A stretch of DNA of 52,967 nt from Clostridia bacterium (GCA_014360065.1 JACIYF010000006.1:1-52967); one strand, 5' to 3'; shown: positions 26,407 through 35,281, numbered from the stretch's first letter. Numbers and translations are program-made. Notes: generated by a model from the sequence alone, not told the origin.

Positions 26407-26442
26407 AGCTAAAAGTACCCCCTCTTTTTCTGGTTTATACAT

Positions 26443-26471
26443 AGTATATACTTACCGCCTTGGGAATACAA
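26443..26471 (-). promoter_or_regulatory. mazEF promoter
   Basis: On the minus strand TTGTAT (26471-26466) and TATACT (26448-26443) are exactly 17 nt apart, directly upstream of mazE. The overlapping AT-rich palindromic stretch GTATATAC is a plausible antitoxin-binding site. Confidence 0.65.
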
Positions 26472-26496
26472 CGATTAAACGGCGTACGGCTGAATC

Positions 26497-26528
26497 TTGA
26501 CAGGGCGAAAGTTTTTGAGTAGTATAAT
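26497..26528 (+). promoter_or_regulatory. probable promoter of tRNA-Leu(GAG)
   Basis: TTGACA at 26497-26502 and TATAAT at 26523-26528 are consensus sequences on the strand of the tRNA, but 20 nt apart, longer than optimal. TAGTAT at 26520-26525 would give 17 nt. Confidence 0.5.
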
Positions 26529-26559
26529 CTATACCTGAGGGTATTAGGCCCGGGGGCAT

Positions 26560-26647
26560 GCGGTGGTGGTGGAACAGGCAGACACGCTACTTTGAGGGGG
26601 TAGTGCCCATTTCGGGCGTGCGAGTTCAAATCTCGCCCACCGCACCA
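26560..26647 (+). tRNA. tRNA-Leu(GAG)
   Basis: Class II tRNA of 88 nt with encoded CCA. The acceptor stem is GCGGTGG/CCACCGC; the anticodon arm is CTACT-TTGAGGG-GGTAG with anticodon GAG. A long variable arm (GCCCATTTCGGGC) and T-arm GTTCAAATC are present. Confidence 0.95.
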
Positions 26648-26682
26648 GGAACATAAGCCTCATTGATCACAGTGTACGAAAG

Positions 26683-26959
26683 CTATTTCTTGTAAACGTC
26701 TCCCCGTGGACCGATGGTGACAATATCAATAATCCTTCCACGCAATCAACACCATAGGCTATGCGCAGGTGAGAAAATAGCGATAATCGCCATCAGACCC
26801 TTCTAGAGCCTTGATGCGAGGACCTCCGATCGGGCTTTGACGAATGGCTTCTATGGCAGCTGCGATGCGCTTCTGCGTGCTCCGATCGGTACGCCGTAAG
26901 TAGTTTTCAGCCCGGCGAGATAGCCTGACTTTAAAGATCGAGGTCTCATTTGAGCTCAT
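26683..26959 (-). pseudogene. RelE/ParE-family toxin with two frameshifts
   Basis: The first 66 residues (FKVRLSRRAENYLRRTDRSTQKRIAAAIEAIRQSP and GPRIKALEGSDGDYR) are RelE-like but end early at 26759. The family C-terminus continues in the other two frames: LRIAYGVDCVEG, then IIDIVTIGPRGDVYKK and a stop at 26683. Two frameshifts are therefore needed to rebuild the protein. The catalytic C-terminal strand is lost in the real product, so the toxin is probably dead. Confidence 0.8.
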
Positions 26960-27093
26960 CCCAGTCTACCCATTCCCCCCGAGCTGTTTCTGCCTTCCCA
27001 GCTTCAATATGGGCAGCTTCCTCCGAAGTCAGTTCCTCCTCTAATTCCCGGGCATAATCAAGTAGGAGTTTTAGGTGGTCGCCAGCAAAACCA
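26946..27093 (-). pseudogene. antitoxin of the broken relE pair, N-terminus missing
   Basis: The frame reads KLLLDYARELEEELTSEEAAHIEAGKAETARGEWVDWDELK to a stop at 26946, overlapping the relE start as in intact modules. This is an antitoxin C-terminus with the R-G-E-x-x-x-W-D-E-L pattern. Upstream there is no ATG/GTG/TTG before the stop codon of speB at 27096, so the N-terminal DNA-binding part has been deleted. Confidence 0.7.
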
Positions 27094-27095
27094 CG

Positions 27096-27953
27096 CTAGA
27101 GCACGCCCAGGAGCAGCTCGCGGGCGATCTTGGCGGCGAGAAGGGCGGTGCGCTGGCTGGGGTCCCAGGCCGGAGCCACCTCCACGATGTCAGCCCCCAC
27201 AACTTTGAGCCCGGCCAGGATCCTTATGGCCTGCAAGAGCTCCTCTGCGGTTACCCCCTCCGGTTCCGGGCTGCCGGTCCCCGGGGCATAGGCCGGGTCC
27301 ACCACATCAATATCCACGGTAAGGTATATGGGCCGGTCGACCAGCTGGGGTTTAATCTGCGCCAATGGGGCTAGCAGCTGGTAAGGATAGAAGTTAGTGT
27401 GCTGGCCACCCCATTGCCACTCTTCCCTAACCCCAGATCGGATTCCCAACTGGAACAAGTTTTTTGCCCCCACCTTTGTGGCCACCCCATACATGACGGT
27501 GGCATGGGAGAGGGCTTGCCCCAAGTACTCGGGCCTTAAGTCAGCGTGGGCGTCCATCTGCACTACCGCAAGATTAGGGTAAGCGGAAAACATGGCCTCT
27601 ACTGCCGGCAAGGTAACCAGATGCTCGCCCCCTAAAAGGAGCGGCTTCTTTCCTGCCGCCACTACTTCATGAATTAGCTCCTCCACCTGCCTCAGGCTCT
27701 GCTCCGGATCCGCCCCTACGAGCTCTAAATCCCCAGCATCAAAAAATTGTACTTCCTCCAAATCCCGGTCGAACTTGGAGCTATAGGTTTCCAGGCAGGC
27801 GGAAGCCAAGCGAATAGCTGTAGGCCCTTCTCGGGCGCCGGGGCGGAAGCTGGCAGTAACATCCAAGGGCGCTCCCGCCATCACTATCCGGGCCCGGCTC
27901 AGATCCTCGCCGCTGGCTAAAAAGCGACAATTGGGCTTGATCCGCTCAAGCAA
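27096..27953 (-). CDS. speB: agmatinase (ureohydrolase family)
   Basis: Ureohydrolase fold with the Mn-binding motifs GGEHLVT, VVQMDAHADLRPEY, SHATV and LTVDIDVVDPAYAPGTGSPEPEG. About 285 residues, usual length. It converts agmatine to putrescine and urea. GTG 27962 abuts AAGGAG with no spacing, while TTG 27953 has it 8 nt upstream, so TTG is preferred. It lies directly downstream of spermidine synthase on the same strand (about 150 bp gap), giving consecutive polyamine steps. No arginine decarboxylase or SAM decarboxylase is in the window. Confidence 0.93.
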   Translation of the reverse strand: MLERIKPNCRFLASGEDLSRARIVMAGAPLDVTASFRPGAREGPTAIRLASACLETYSSKFDRDLEEVQFFDAGDLELVGADPEQSLRQVEELIHEVVAAGKKPLLLGGEHLVTLPAVEAMFSAYPNLAVVQMDAHADLRPEYLGQALSHATVMYGVATKVGAKNLFQLGIRSGVREEWQWGGQHTNFYPYQLLAPLAQIKPQLVDRPIYLTVDIDVVDPAYAPGTGSPEPEGVTAEELLQAIRILAGLKVVGADIVEVAPAWDPSQRTALLAAKIARELLLGVL

Positions 27954-28110
27954 ACTAGGCACTCCTTTGCAAGGGCATTAGTTTCAACTGACGCGTTAGT
28001 TCTCCGCTCCGTAAGCTTGTGCAGAGCAGCTTGGCGCACTGTCGCTTCGCGACCAACGTGCTGGCGCCGCTCACTCGGCTTTTCATTACCTGGTCATGCT
28101 GCCTGGCCAG

Positions 28111-28947
28111 CTAAGCCTTGCCCAAGAGCTTGTTTACAAAGGGTGGTAAGACAAAGGCTGCCTGGTGCATCTGGGGCGAATAATACTTAGTTTCCAAAGG
28201 AGGGATGGTCTCTGGCTGCACTGCCACCGGATCGTAGCGCTTGCTTCCCAAGGTGAAGGTCCATAAACCCCCAGGGTAAGTAGGAATGGTAGCCAGATAT
28301 ACCCTGGCGATGGGGAACAAGCTCTGCATATCCTGATAAGCTTTGAGCACCAAGTCCTTATTGAAAAAAGGGGATTCGGTTTGGGCCACCATGATCCCAT
28401 CTTCCCGCAAGGCCGCATGCACCTGGGCATAGAATTCCCGGGTAAATAGTCCTACCGCCGGACCTACCGGATCGGGAGCATCTACCACCACCACGTCATA
28501 GTAATCGCGCTTCTCCTGCACATACTTGATGCCGTCACCGATGATCAAGTTGAGCTTCGGGCAATCAAAGCCGCTTCCAATTTCAGGCAGGAACTCTTTG
28601 GCCGCCTCCACCACTGCTCCGTCGATCTCCACCATGGTCACTTCGCGGGTGCGCGGGTGGCGTACGCACTCCCGGGCGCTGCCTCCATCTCCTCCGCCGA
28701 TGATCAAGACCCGCTCGGGGTTAGGATGGGTGTTTAGGGGCACTAGAGTGATCATCTCATGGTATACAAATTCATCACCCACTGTGGTCTGGATTACTCC
28801 GTCCAGGGTCAGCATCTTGCCTAGCGCTTCCGTTTCCAGCACGGCCAGCTCTTGGTAGGGAGTACGTTGGTGATGGAGGACCCTCCGGGCCCGCAAAGAA
28901 ATAGCTAACTCCGGCGTCTGCAGCTCGGTAAACCATAATCCCTTCAA
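28111..28947 (-). CDS. speE: spermidine synthase (polyamine aminopropyltransferase)
   Basis: Aminopropyltransferase: LWFTELQTPELAISLRARRVLHHQRTPYQELAVLETEALG, LTLDGVIQTT, the nucleotide-binding GGGDGGSARECVRH, MVEIDGAVVEAA, GDGIKYV and DAPDPVGPAVGLFTREFY (family usually has DSSDP or DSTDP). Length about 278, usual. Transfers aminopropyl from decarboxylated SAM to putrescine. TTG 28953 is only 2 nt from AGGAG, whereas TTG 28947 is 8 nt, so the latter is chosen. It heads a speE-speB unit. Confidence 0.94.
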   Translation of the reverse strand: MKGLWFTELQTPELAISLRARRVLHHQRTPYQELAVLETEALGKMLTLDGVIQTTVGDEFVYHEMITLVPLNTHPNPERVLIIGGGDGGSARECVRHPRTREVTMVEIDGAVVEAAKEFLPEIGSGFDCPKLNLIIGDGIKYVQEKRDYYDVVVVDAPDPVGPAVGLFTREFYAQVHAALREDGIMVAQTESPFFNKDLVLKAYQDMQSLFPIARVYLATIPTYPGGLWTFTLGSKRYDPVAVQPETIPPLETKYYSPQMHQAAFVLPPFVNKLLGKA

Positions 28948-28986
28948 GTGCAACTCTCCTCTTAGCAGTTTTCGTGTTCATCGGTA

Positions 28987-28995
28987 ATTATAGCA
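28987..28995 (-). promoter_or_regulatory. extended -10 promoter for speE-speB
   Basis: On the minus strand TGCTATAAT is a perfect extended -10, ending about 40 nt upstream of the speE start. No clear -35. Confidence 0.6.
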
Positions 28996-29052
28996 GAAAC
29001 TATGGTTAATAAACTTCCAGCCAAAATTGCCGAGAGTTACAGGAGATTAGCT

Positions 29053-29121
29053 AATGTTGGCGAACATTCCCATTGTTGGATTTTCGGCGTGTACCTGTCG
29101 GGATTCACCCCACCGGTGGGG
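29053..29121. promoter_or_regulatory. two palindromes upstream of the opp operon
   Basis: AATGTT-GGCG-AACATT at 29053-29068 and the perfect 14-bp palindrome CCCCACCGGTGGGG at 29108-29121 lie in the spacer between divergent speE and oppA. They could be operators or, for the second, a short RNA stem. No convincing sigma-A promoter for opp was found here. Confidence 0.35.
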
Positions 29122-29222
29122 AGAAGGGAGATGAGACGTAGGTAGGAGAGTTGGGGAGTAAGTAGAGCCAGGCGGTGGAACTTGAAGTATTAACCTGGCA
29201 TGAAGGAGGAGGAGGGTCTAGT

Positions 29223-30926
29223 TTGCGTAAGCTTAAGGCATTGAGTATGGTAGTCTTGATTGCGCTGCTTGCCAGCGTAGCCCTTTCTGGGTGTGGCGGC
29301 GGGAAAGCTGCTCAACAAGAAATGCCCAAAGTGGTAATGGTCGCCGATGATACCGAGCGGGCCAAGCAACTTTGCCAAGCCTTGCAGGGAATGTTTCTTG
29401 ACAACCTGGGCATCCAGGTCGAGATCCAATCAGTCGACTTCAAGACTCGCCTGGAAAAAATGCGCAATAAAGATTTCTCCATGGTGTTTGCCGGGTGGGG
29501 GGCCGACTACGACGACCCGGCCACTTTCCTTGACCTCTGGGTCACTGGCGGAGACTTCAACGACTGCTATTGGTCCAACCCCAAATACGATGAGCTGATT
29601 AACAAGGCTAAAGCTAGCTCCGATCAAAAGGAGCGCATGCAGGCACTGGCGGAAGCCGAAAAGATTCTTCTTCAGGAATTGCCCATTGCCCCGGTCTACT
29701 GGCGAGCCTGGCCCTTCGTCGACAAGCCTTGGGTTAAGGGCATCGTCCGCAAAGCCGTGGGCGCCGAATTTGACTTCAAGTGGGCCTACACCGAAGGCCG
29801 CCCCGGCAAGGAAAATGAGCTTTACTGGAACCTAGGAGAAGAGCCACCCAGCCTCGATGCTCAAAAATCCACCGACGTAGTTTCCTTCGACATTTTGAAT
29901 GCTGTCCTTGAGGGCTTAGTTCGCCCCGATCCCAATGGGGAGATCAAAAAAGGCTCCGGCCTAGCCCTAGACTGGACCGTATCCCCCGACGGCAAGGTCT
30001 ATACTTTTACCCTCCGGGATGCCAAATGGAGCGACGGCAAGCCAATTACAGCAGAAGACTTCGAGTACTCCTGGAAGCGGGCTCTGGATCCTAGAACCGG
30101 GTCGCAATACGCTTACCAGCTGTATTACCTCAAAGGCGGTCAAGCTCTAAACACCATCGAGCTCCCCGACCCCAACAAGGATAAGGCCGGCTACGATCAA
30201 GCCGTAAAGAAGATCGAGGAAGCCATGGCCAACGTAGGAGTCAAAGCTAAGGATGCCAAGACCTTAGAAGTTACCTTGGAGCAACCCACTCCCTTCTTCC
30301 TGTGGCTAACCAGCTTCCCCACTTACCTACCTCAGCCCAAGCACTTGGTGGAAAAATACGGCGATAAGTACGCCTCTGAGGCCAACCTCATGGCCGCCAG
30401 TGGGCCTTTCATGGTCCAATCCTGGAAGCACAAATCAGAAATCACCTTAGTGAAAAACCCCAATTACTGGGATGCTGCTACCGTTAAGCTCACCAAGATC
30501 CATATGGATATGATCAAGGACATCAACACTCCGCTCAACATGTTTGAGAAAAACGAGCTTGACTTCCTCTACCGGGTACCAGGGCAATTCATCGATCAGT
30601 ATAAAGACAAAGGCCTAAAGACCATCTCCGAAGCTACCTGCTGGTACCTGGAGTTCAACTGCCAAGATCCACTGTTTAAGAACGCCAAGATCCGCCAAGC
30701 CTTTGCCCTAGCCGTAGATCGCGAGTCCTTCGTTAAAAACGTAACCAAAGACGGCTCCTGGCCGGCCACCGCTTACACGCCGCCAGTGATTCATTCCGGA
30801 CCCAACGAAAGCTTCCAGAAGACTTACGTCAAGGATGTCCTGCCGGTGAAAGCGGATCCGGAAAAAGCCAAGAAACTTCTAGAAGAAGGGTTGAAAGAGC
30901 TAGGCTACAAGATGCCCAAGGCGTAA
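29223..30926 (+). CDS. oppA: peptide ABC transporter substrate-binding lipoprotein with circularly permuted lobe order
   Basis: TTG 29223 follows AGGAGGAGGAGGG and starts a lipoprotein signal (MRKLKALSMVVLIALLASV, lipobox LSGC, lipid Cys 24). Residues about 34-192 then look like the C-terminal part of an OppA/DppA protein: DNLGIQVEIQ, FAGWGADYDDPATFLDLWV, WSNPKYDELI and a VYWRAWPFVDKPWVKGI ending. From about 198 the normal N-terminal part follows (YWNLGEEPPSLDAQKSTDVVSF, VYTFTLRDAKWSDGKPITAEDF). The protein ends LLEEGLKELGYKMPKA, exactly where the usual C-terminal segment would begin. Each part occurs once, so this is permuted, not duplicated. It is first in an operon with two permeases and two ATPases. 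Confidence 0.9.
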   Translation: MRKLKALSMVVLIALLASVALSGCGGGKAAQQEMPKVVMVADDTERAKQLCQALQGMFLDNLGIQVEIQSVDFKTRLEKMRNKDFSMVFAGWGADYDDPATFLDLWVTGGDFNDCYWSNPKYDELINKAKASSDQKERMQALAEAEKILLQELPIAPVYWRAWPFVDKPWVKGIVRKAVGAEFDFKWAYTEGRPGKENELYWNLGEEPPSLDAQKSTDVVSFDILNAVLEGLVRPDPNGEIKKGSGLALDWTVSPDGKVYTFTLRDAKWSDGKPITAEDFEYSWKRALDPRTGSQYAYQLYYLKGGQALNTIELPDPNKDKAGYDQAVKKIEEAMANVGVKAKDAKTLEVTLEQPTPFFLWLTSFPTYLPQPKHLVEKYGDKYASEANLMAASGPFMVQSWKHKSEITLVKNPNYWDAATVKLTKIHMDMIKDINTPLNMFEKNELDFLYRVPGQFIDQYKDKGLKTISEATCWYLEFNCQDPLFKNAKIRQAFALAVDRESFVKNVTKDGSWPATAYTPPVIHSGPNESFQKTYVKDVLPVKADPEKAKKLLEEGLKELGYKMPKA

Positions 30927-30933
30927 GATGGGT

Positions 30934-30976
30934 GGGGCTAGGCCTTTGAGCCCTTAGGGCTCAAAGGCCTAGCCCC
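30934..30976 (+). other. 20-bp perfect hairpin between oppA and oppB
   Basis: GGGGCTAGGCCTTTGAGCCC (30934-30953), loop TTA, then its exact complement (30957-30976), 7 bp after the oppA stop. No T-run follows. Strong stems after a binding-protein gene usually protect its mRNA 3' end or partly terminate, giving more binding protein than permease. Confidence 0.8.
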
Positions 30977-31026
30977 AATTGCCTTGCCCCCGATACCAAA
31001 CCAACTTCCGAGCCAGGTGATCTACA

Positions 31027-31953
31027 TTGGGTCGTTACATCTTGAGGCGCTTGTCGTTCATGTTAATTGCCCTTTGGGCCATAGTTACCATTACCTTTTT
31101 CATTATGCACGCCATACCCGGCGACCCTTTTCTCAATCCCCGGGTCCCTGAGCACATCCGCCAGGCCATGCTCAACCTGTACGGGCTCAACAAGCCCCTG
31201 TGGGAGCAATACTTCATCTACATTGCCAATTTGCTGCGGGGCGATCTGGGAACTTCACTGGTGGACCTCAACCGCACCGTTACCAGCATGATCGCTACTG
31301 GTTTTCCAGTGTCAGCTGCCTTGGGATTGGAGGCGCTCCTCTTTGCTGTAACCACTGGTCTAGCCCTAGGTATAATCGCCTCCCTCTACCACAACCGCAC
31401 TTGGGATTATGTGGCTATGATCATTGCCCTCATCGGGATTTCCGTGCCCAACTTTGTAGTTGCCACCGTACTCCAGTATGTAGTAAGCGTGAAGTGGGGC
31501 ATTCTTCCGGTATCCCGATGGGGAGACTTCCAGCACAGCATTCTTCCCGCCTTTGCCCTAGGTCTATCCACCCTGGCTCTCATGGCTAGGATGATGCGAA
31601 CCAGCATGTTGGATGTGCTCAATCAAGACTACATTCGTACCGCCAAGTCCAAGGGCCTGCCCACCGGCCAGGTGATCTGGAGGCACGCTGTCCGCAATGC
31701 CCTTTTGCCCATCGTCACCATCTTGGGACCGCTGGTTGCCACCATCGTTACCGGTACCTTCGTTATCGAGCAGATTTTTGGTATTCCTGGGCTAGGGTCC
31801 TATTATGTGGCCAGCATTTACAATCGCGATTACCCCCTCATCCTGGGTACCACCATTTTCTACGCGGTTATCCTGCTGTTGATGAACTTCTTGGTGGATA
31901 TAGCGTACGGCCTGATCGATCCGCGCATCCGCCTGGTAAGGGAGAGAGATTAG
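31027..31953 (+). CDS. oppB: peptide ABC transporter permease (OppB/DppB)
   Basis: A 308-residue permease with about six helices and the EAA loop region MMRTSMLDVLNQDYIRTAKSKGLP plus HAVRNALLPIVTILG. The typical N-terminus is RYILRRLSFMLIALWAIVTITFFIMHAIPGDPF. TTG 31027 is preceded by AGGTGATC. The stop is immediately followed by the oppC ATG. It forms the heterodimeric channel with the next gene. Confidence 0.94.
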   Translation: MGRYILRRLSFMLIALWAIVTITFFIMHAIPGDPFLNPRVPEHIRQAMLNLYGLNKPLWEQYFIYIANLLRGDLGTSLVDLNRTVTSMIATGFPVSAALGLEALLFAVTTGLALGIIASLYHNRTWDYVAMIIALIGISVPNFVVATVLQYVVSVKWGILPVSRWGDFQHSILPAFALGLSTLALMARMMRTSMLDVLNQDYIRTAKSKGLPTGQVIWRHAVRNALLPIVTILGPLVATIVTGTFVIEQIFGIPGLGSYYVASIYNRDYPLILGTTIFYAVILLLMNFLVDIAYGLIDPRIRLVRERD

Positions 31954-32868
31954 ATGCTTGACGCTAGCCTGTTTCGACCAGTACGCTTACCGGAGCTAGA
32001 AAGCGAGGCCCTGCACCGCCCTCCCATCTCCTATTGGCGGGATGCTTGGCACCGCTTTTCTCAAAATCGACTGGCCCTGACCGGGATGGGCATTATCATT
32101 GCCATGGTGCTGGTAGCCTTGGTCATCGGTCCTCTGGTCAGCCCCTATACGTATAGGCAGCAATTTCTTGACAATACTTTTGCCTTGCCCTCCGCCCAGC
32201 ACTGGTTGGGCACTGATTTCTTAGGGCGAGATATCTTTACCCGCCTCTGCTACGGCACCCGCATTAGCCTTTACATCGGCGTCATGGCCGCTCTCTTGGA
32301 CCTTTTCATTGGAGCTATTTACGGCGGCATCTCTGGCTATCTGGGGGGCGTGGTAGATGACATCATGATGCGGATCGTGGACATCCTCTACGGCATTCCT
32401 TACCTCTTGATCGTAATCTTGCTGCTGGTGGTACTCGACCCGGGGATAAATACCATCATCTTGGCCATGGGCATTACCAACTGGGTAGGAATGGCCAGGC
32501 TAGTAAGAGGCCAGGTGCTCCAGCTTCGGGAGCAGGATTATGTCCAAGCTGCCAAAGCCTTGGGGGCGAGCCCAGCCCGGATAATTTTTCGCCACCTGCT
32601 GCCCAACACCTTGGGAGTAATGGTGGTGCAGCTCACCTTTACCATCCCGGTGGCCATCTTTGGCGAGGCCTTTTTGAGCTTCATCGGCCTAGGCGTGCCC
32701 CTGCCCCAGGCCAGCCTAGGAACCATGGTCAATGACGGTTACCAATACCTCCGCATTTATCCCCACCTGCTCTTCTTTCCAGCTTCCGCTATAAGCCTGT
32801 TGATGCTGGGTTTTAACTTCATGGGCGATGGCCTACGGGATGCCCTGGACCCGCGCCTGAGGGAGTAG
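31954..32868 (+). CDS. oppC: peptide ABC transporter permease (OppC/DppC)
   Basis: A 304-residue permease with the OppC N-terminal segment (YWRDAWHRFSQNRLALTGMGIIIAMV), the conserved GTDFLGRDIFTRLCYGTRISL, and the EAA loop (VRGQVLQLREQDYVQAAKALGASPARIIFRHLLPNTLG). The ATG abuts the oppB stop with GGGAGAG upstream, so the two are coupled. It pairs with OppB in the inner membrane. Confidence 0.94.
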   Translation: MLDASLFRPVRLPELESEALHRPPISYWRDAWHRFSQNRLALTGMGIIIAMVLVALVIGPLVSPYTYRQQFLDNTFALPSAQHWLGTDFLGRDIFTRLCYGTRISLYIGVMAALLDLFIGAIYGGISGYLGGVVDDIMMRIVDILYGIPYLLIVILLLVVLDPGINTIILAMGITNWVGMARLVRGQVLQLREQDYVQAAKALGASPARIIFRHLLPNTLGVMVVQLTFTIPVAIFGEAFLSFIGLGVPLPQASLGTMVNDGYQYLRIYPHLLFFPASAISLLMLGFNFMGDGLRDALDPRLRE

Positions 32869-32887
32869 GTGGTAGGAAGTGGCTGAC

Positions 32888-33904
32888 ATGGAACATCTGC
32901 TGGAAGTAAAAAATCTTAAAGTTGAGTTTCATACCTACGCGGGCATCGTGCACGCCGTTCGGGGAGTAAGCTTTTACCTCGATCGCGGGGAAACCCTAGC
33001 CATAGTGGGAGAGTCGGGCTGCGGAAAGAGCGTCAGCGCCCAAGCTCTGATGGGCCTCATCCCCACCCCTCCCGGAAGGATTACCAGCGGCTGGATCCAG
33101 TTTCGGGGCCGAAAAATCCAGGCCGCCAACGAAAAGGAGCTGGCCAAGCTGCGCGGATCCAATATAGGCATGATCTTTCAGGATCCCATGACCTCCCTCA
33201 ATCCCACTATGACCATAGGCCGCCAGATCATGGAAGGGCTGGAGCGCCACCGCGGGCTGAGCCGGCATCAGGCCCGGGCTCAAGCTTTGGAAATGCTTTC
33301 TCTGGTAGGCATACCTCGCCCCAGCGAGCGCATCAACCATTACCCTCACCAGTTTAGCGGCGGCATGCGCCAGCGGGTGATGATCGCCATCGCCTTGGCC
33401 TGCCGGCCTACCATTCTCATTGCCGATGAGCCCACTACCGCGCTGGATGTTACCATTCAGGCACAGATCTTGGAACTTTTGAAGAGCCTGCAAAAACAGC
33501 TGGAGACCTCCATCATCCTCATCACCCATGACATGGGAGTGGTGGCAGCGCTGGCCAACCGGATCGTGGTCATGTACGCCGGCCAAATCGTGGAAGAAGG
33601 GAAAAGCGAACAGGTATTCTATAACCCTCAGCACCCATATACCCTGGCCCTTTTGGGATCTATCCCCCGGCTGGATGCTGGCGGCAAAAGCAAGTTGGTC
33701 GCCATCCCCGGTACTCCGCCCGACCTATTTCGTCCCCCGGCCGGATGCGCCTTCGCGCCCCGCTGCTCCAGGGCCATGCAGGTCTGCCTAGAGATGCCGC
33801 CGGATACTCACACCGTAGAAGCTGAACATTCGGCTTGCTGCTGGCTGCTTCATCCCTTGGCCAGAGAGCAGGCACTTAAGAATTTAGAAGTCCAGGGGGG
33901 CTGA
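32888..33904 (+). CDS. oppD: peptide ABC transporter ATPase (OppD/DppD)
   Basis: ABC ATPase with Walker [10 protein letters not shown]-loop [12 protein letters not shown], signature FSGGMRQRV, Walker [14 protein letters not shown] and the H-loop ITHDMG. The C-terminal oligopeptide/dipeptide extension has a cysteine-rich [14 protein letters not shown], typical of OppD/F, some of which carry a [4Fe-4S] cluster. GTG 32879 is 1 nt from AGGA; ATG 32888 has it at 10 nt and is preferred (338 residues). Confidence 0.95.
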   Translation: MEHLLEVKNLKVEFHTYAGIVHAVRGVSFYLDRGETLAIVGESGCGKSVSAQALMGLIPTPPGRITSGWIQFRGRKIQAANEKELAKLRGSNIGMIFQDPMTSLNPTMTIGRQIMEGLERHRGLSRHQARAQALEMLSLVGIPRPSERINHYPHQFSGGMRQRVMIAIALACRPTILIADEPTTALDVTIQAQILELLKSLQKQLETSIILITHDMGVVAALANRIVVMYAGQIVEEGKSEQVFYNPQHPYTLALLGSIPRLDAGGKSKLVAIPGTPPDLFRPPAGCAFAPRCSRAMQVCLEMPPDTHTVEAEHSACCWLLHPLAREQALKNLEVQGG

Positions 33905-33906
33905 AG

Positions 33907-34887
33907 ATGACACTGGCGCAGCAAGCTCCAGTAATTGAAGTTCAACACTTAAAGAAATACTTCTATTTTGGCCGCCGGCAGGTGCTGCACGCCGTCGATG
34001 ACGTCAGCTTTGCCATTAATCGCGGAGAAATCTTTGGCCTGGTGGGCGAGAGCGGCTGCGGCAAAACCACGGTGGGCAAGAGCATCATCGGGCTATACCC
34101 GCCCACCAGCGGCCACATCCGCTTTTTGGGCCAACCCATTAATGGCTCTCGCCCCAAGCGCAAGGCAGTTAAGGGGCTAACCAGAAAAATGCAAATGATT
34201 TTTCAGGATCCCTATTCCTCCTTGAACCCGCGGATGACGGTGGCGGACATAGTGGCCGAGGGATTGGACATCCACAAATTGGCCTCCGGAAAGGAAAGGA
34301 TAGACAGGGTAGTACAGCTTTTGGAGACGGTGGGGCTAAACCGAGAACATGCCAACCGCTACCCTCATGAATTCAGCGGGGGCCAACGACAACGCATCGG
34401 CATTGCCCGGGCCCTGGCTTTGGAGCCGGAGTTCATAATTGCCGATGAGCCCATTTCCGCCCTGGACGTATCGGTACGGGCCCAAATCATCAACTTACTC
34501 CTCTCCTTGCAAGAACAAAGGGGACTTACCTATCTCTTTATCGCCCACGACCTTTCGGTGGTCAGGCACATTAGCGACCGGGTAGGAGTAATGTACCTGG
34601 GGAAGCTGGTGGAACTGGCAGCCAGCGACGACTTGTTCCGGGAACCCTTGCACCCTTATACCCGGGCGCTTTTGTCCGCCATACTTATCCCCGACCCGCG
34701 GGCCGAGCGCGAGCGGCATCGGACCATGCTCCAGGGCGATGTCCCTAGCCCGGTCAATCCCCCGCCCGGGTGCCGCTTTCAGAGCCGCTGTTCGCTGGTT
34801 AGCGAGCCTTGCCGGGAAGCCGATCCCCAGCTGGTGGAACTAGCCCCCCATCACTGGGTGGCTTGCCATGCCGCTAACCAATTATAG
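33907..34887 (+). CDS. oppF: peptide ABC transporter ATPase (OppF/DppF)
   Basis: A 326-residue ABC ATPase: Walker [11 protein letters not shown]-loop [15 protein letters not shown], signature [15 protein letters not shown], Walker [15 protein letters not shown] and H-loop IAHDLSVV. The C-terminal [14 protein letters not shown] repeats the cysteine pattern of OppD. The ATG is 2 bp after the oppD stop. It completes the operon; the next gene is on the opposite strand. Confidence 0.95.
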   Translation: MTLAQQAPVIEVQHLKKYFYFGRRQVLHAVDDVSFAINRGEIFGLVGESGCGKTTVGKSIIGLYPPTSGHIRFLGQPINGSRPKRKAVKGLTRKMQMIFQDPYSSLNPRMTVADIVAEGLDIHKLASGKERIDRVVQLLETVGLNREHANRYPHEFSGGQRQRIGIARALALEPEFIIADEPISALDVSVRAQIINLLLSLQEQRGLTYLFIAHDLSVVRHISDRVGVMYLGKLVELAASDDLFREPLHPYTRALLSAILIPDPRAERERHRTMLQGDVPSPVNPPPGCRFQSRCSLVSEPCREADPQLVELAPHHWVACHAANQL

Positions 34888-34913
34888 GCACCAGCGCTGC
34901 TAATATTCCCACC

Positions 34914-35213
34914 TCAATCGTCGGGGACGGCCTTCTTTAAGCTGCTGGTACCACCAGAAGTGCTGGAAGAGGCGCCCGAGGAACCGCCATTGGAGGCGCC
35001 GGTAGAGCTTTCCTCGTGCGAAGGGGTATAACTGGGCTTCCGGTTATCGGTACAGTAAAAGCCTGGGCCTTTAAAAATGATGTTTATATTAGGGCTGATT
35101 AAGCGCTGTACCTGACCCCCGCACCGGGGACAATGCTCCAAGGGGGGAGCCGTAATCTTTTGCGTCTCCTCGAAGATACCACAATGCTCGCACCTATACT
35201 GATAAGTAGGCAT
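34914..35213 (-). CDS. FmdB-type zinc-ribbon regulatory-like protein
   Basis: ATG 35213 has GAGGTG at 7 nt and gives 99 residues: MPTYQYRCEHCGIFEETQKI, CPRCGGQV, then NIIFKGPGFYCTDNRK, the FmdB/CxxC_CxxC_SSSS family pattern. Two CxxC pairs form a zinc ribbon. The tail is Ser/Gly-rich and probably disordered. The family is named after a putative formamidase regulator, but its function is unknown. It has its own promoter at 35253-35281. Confidence 0.9.
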   Translation of the reverse strand: MPTYQYRCEHCGIFEETQKITAPPLEHCPRCGGQVQRLISPNINIIFKGPGFYCTDNRKPSYTPSHEESSTGASNGGSSGASSSTSGGTSSLKKAVPDD

Positions 35214-35252
35214 GATTGTCACCTCGATATCTTCAGGAATTGCACAAGATTA

Positions 35253-35281
35253 GGTATAGATCAATGGTCAAAAATTGTCAA
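35253..35281 (-). promoter_or_regulatory. promoter of the FmdB-like gene
   Basis: On the minus strand TTGACA (35281-35276) and TATACC (35258-35253) are exactly 17 nt apart, about 40 nt upstream of the FmdB-like start. Confidence 0.75.

Noticed and set aside
26497-26647. tRNA-Leu(GAG) as an integration site of the neighbouring toxin-antitoxin genes
   Set aside because: No repeat of the tRNA 3' end was seen nearby and no integrase gene is present.
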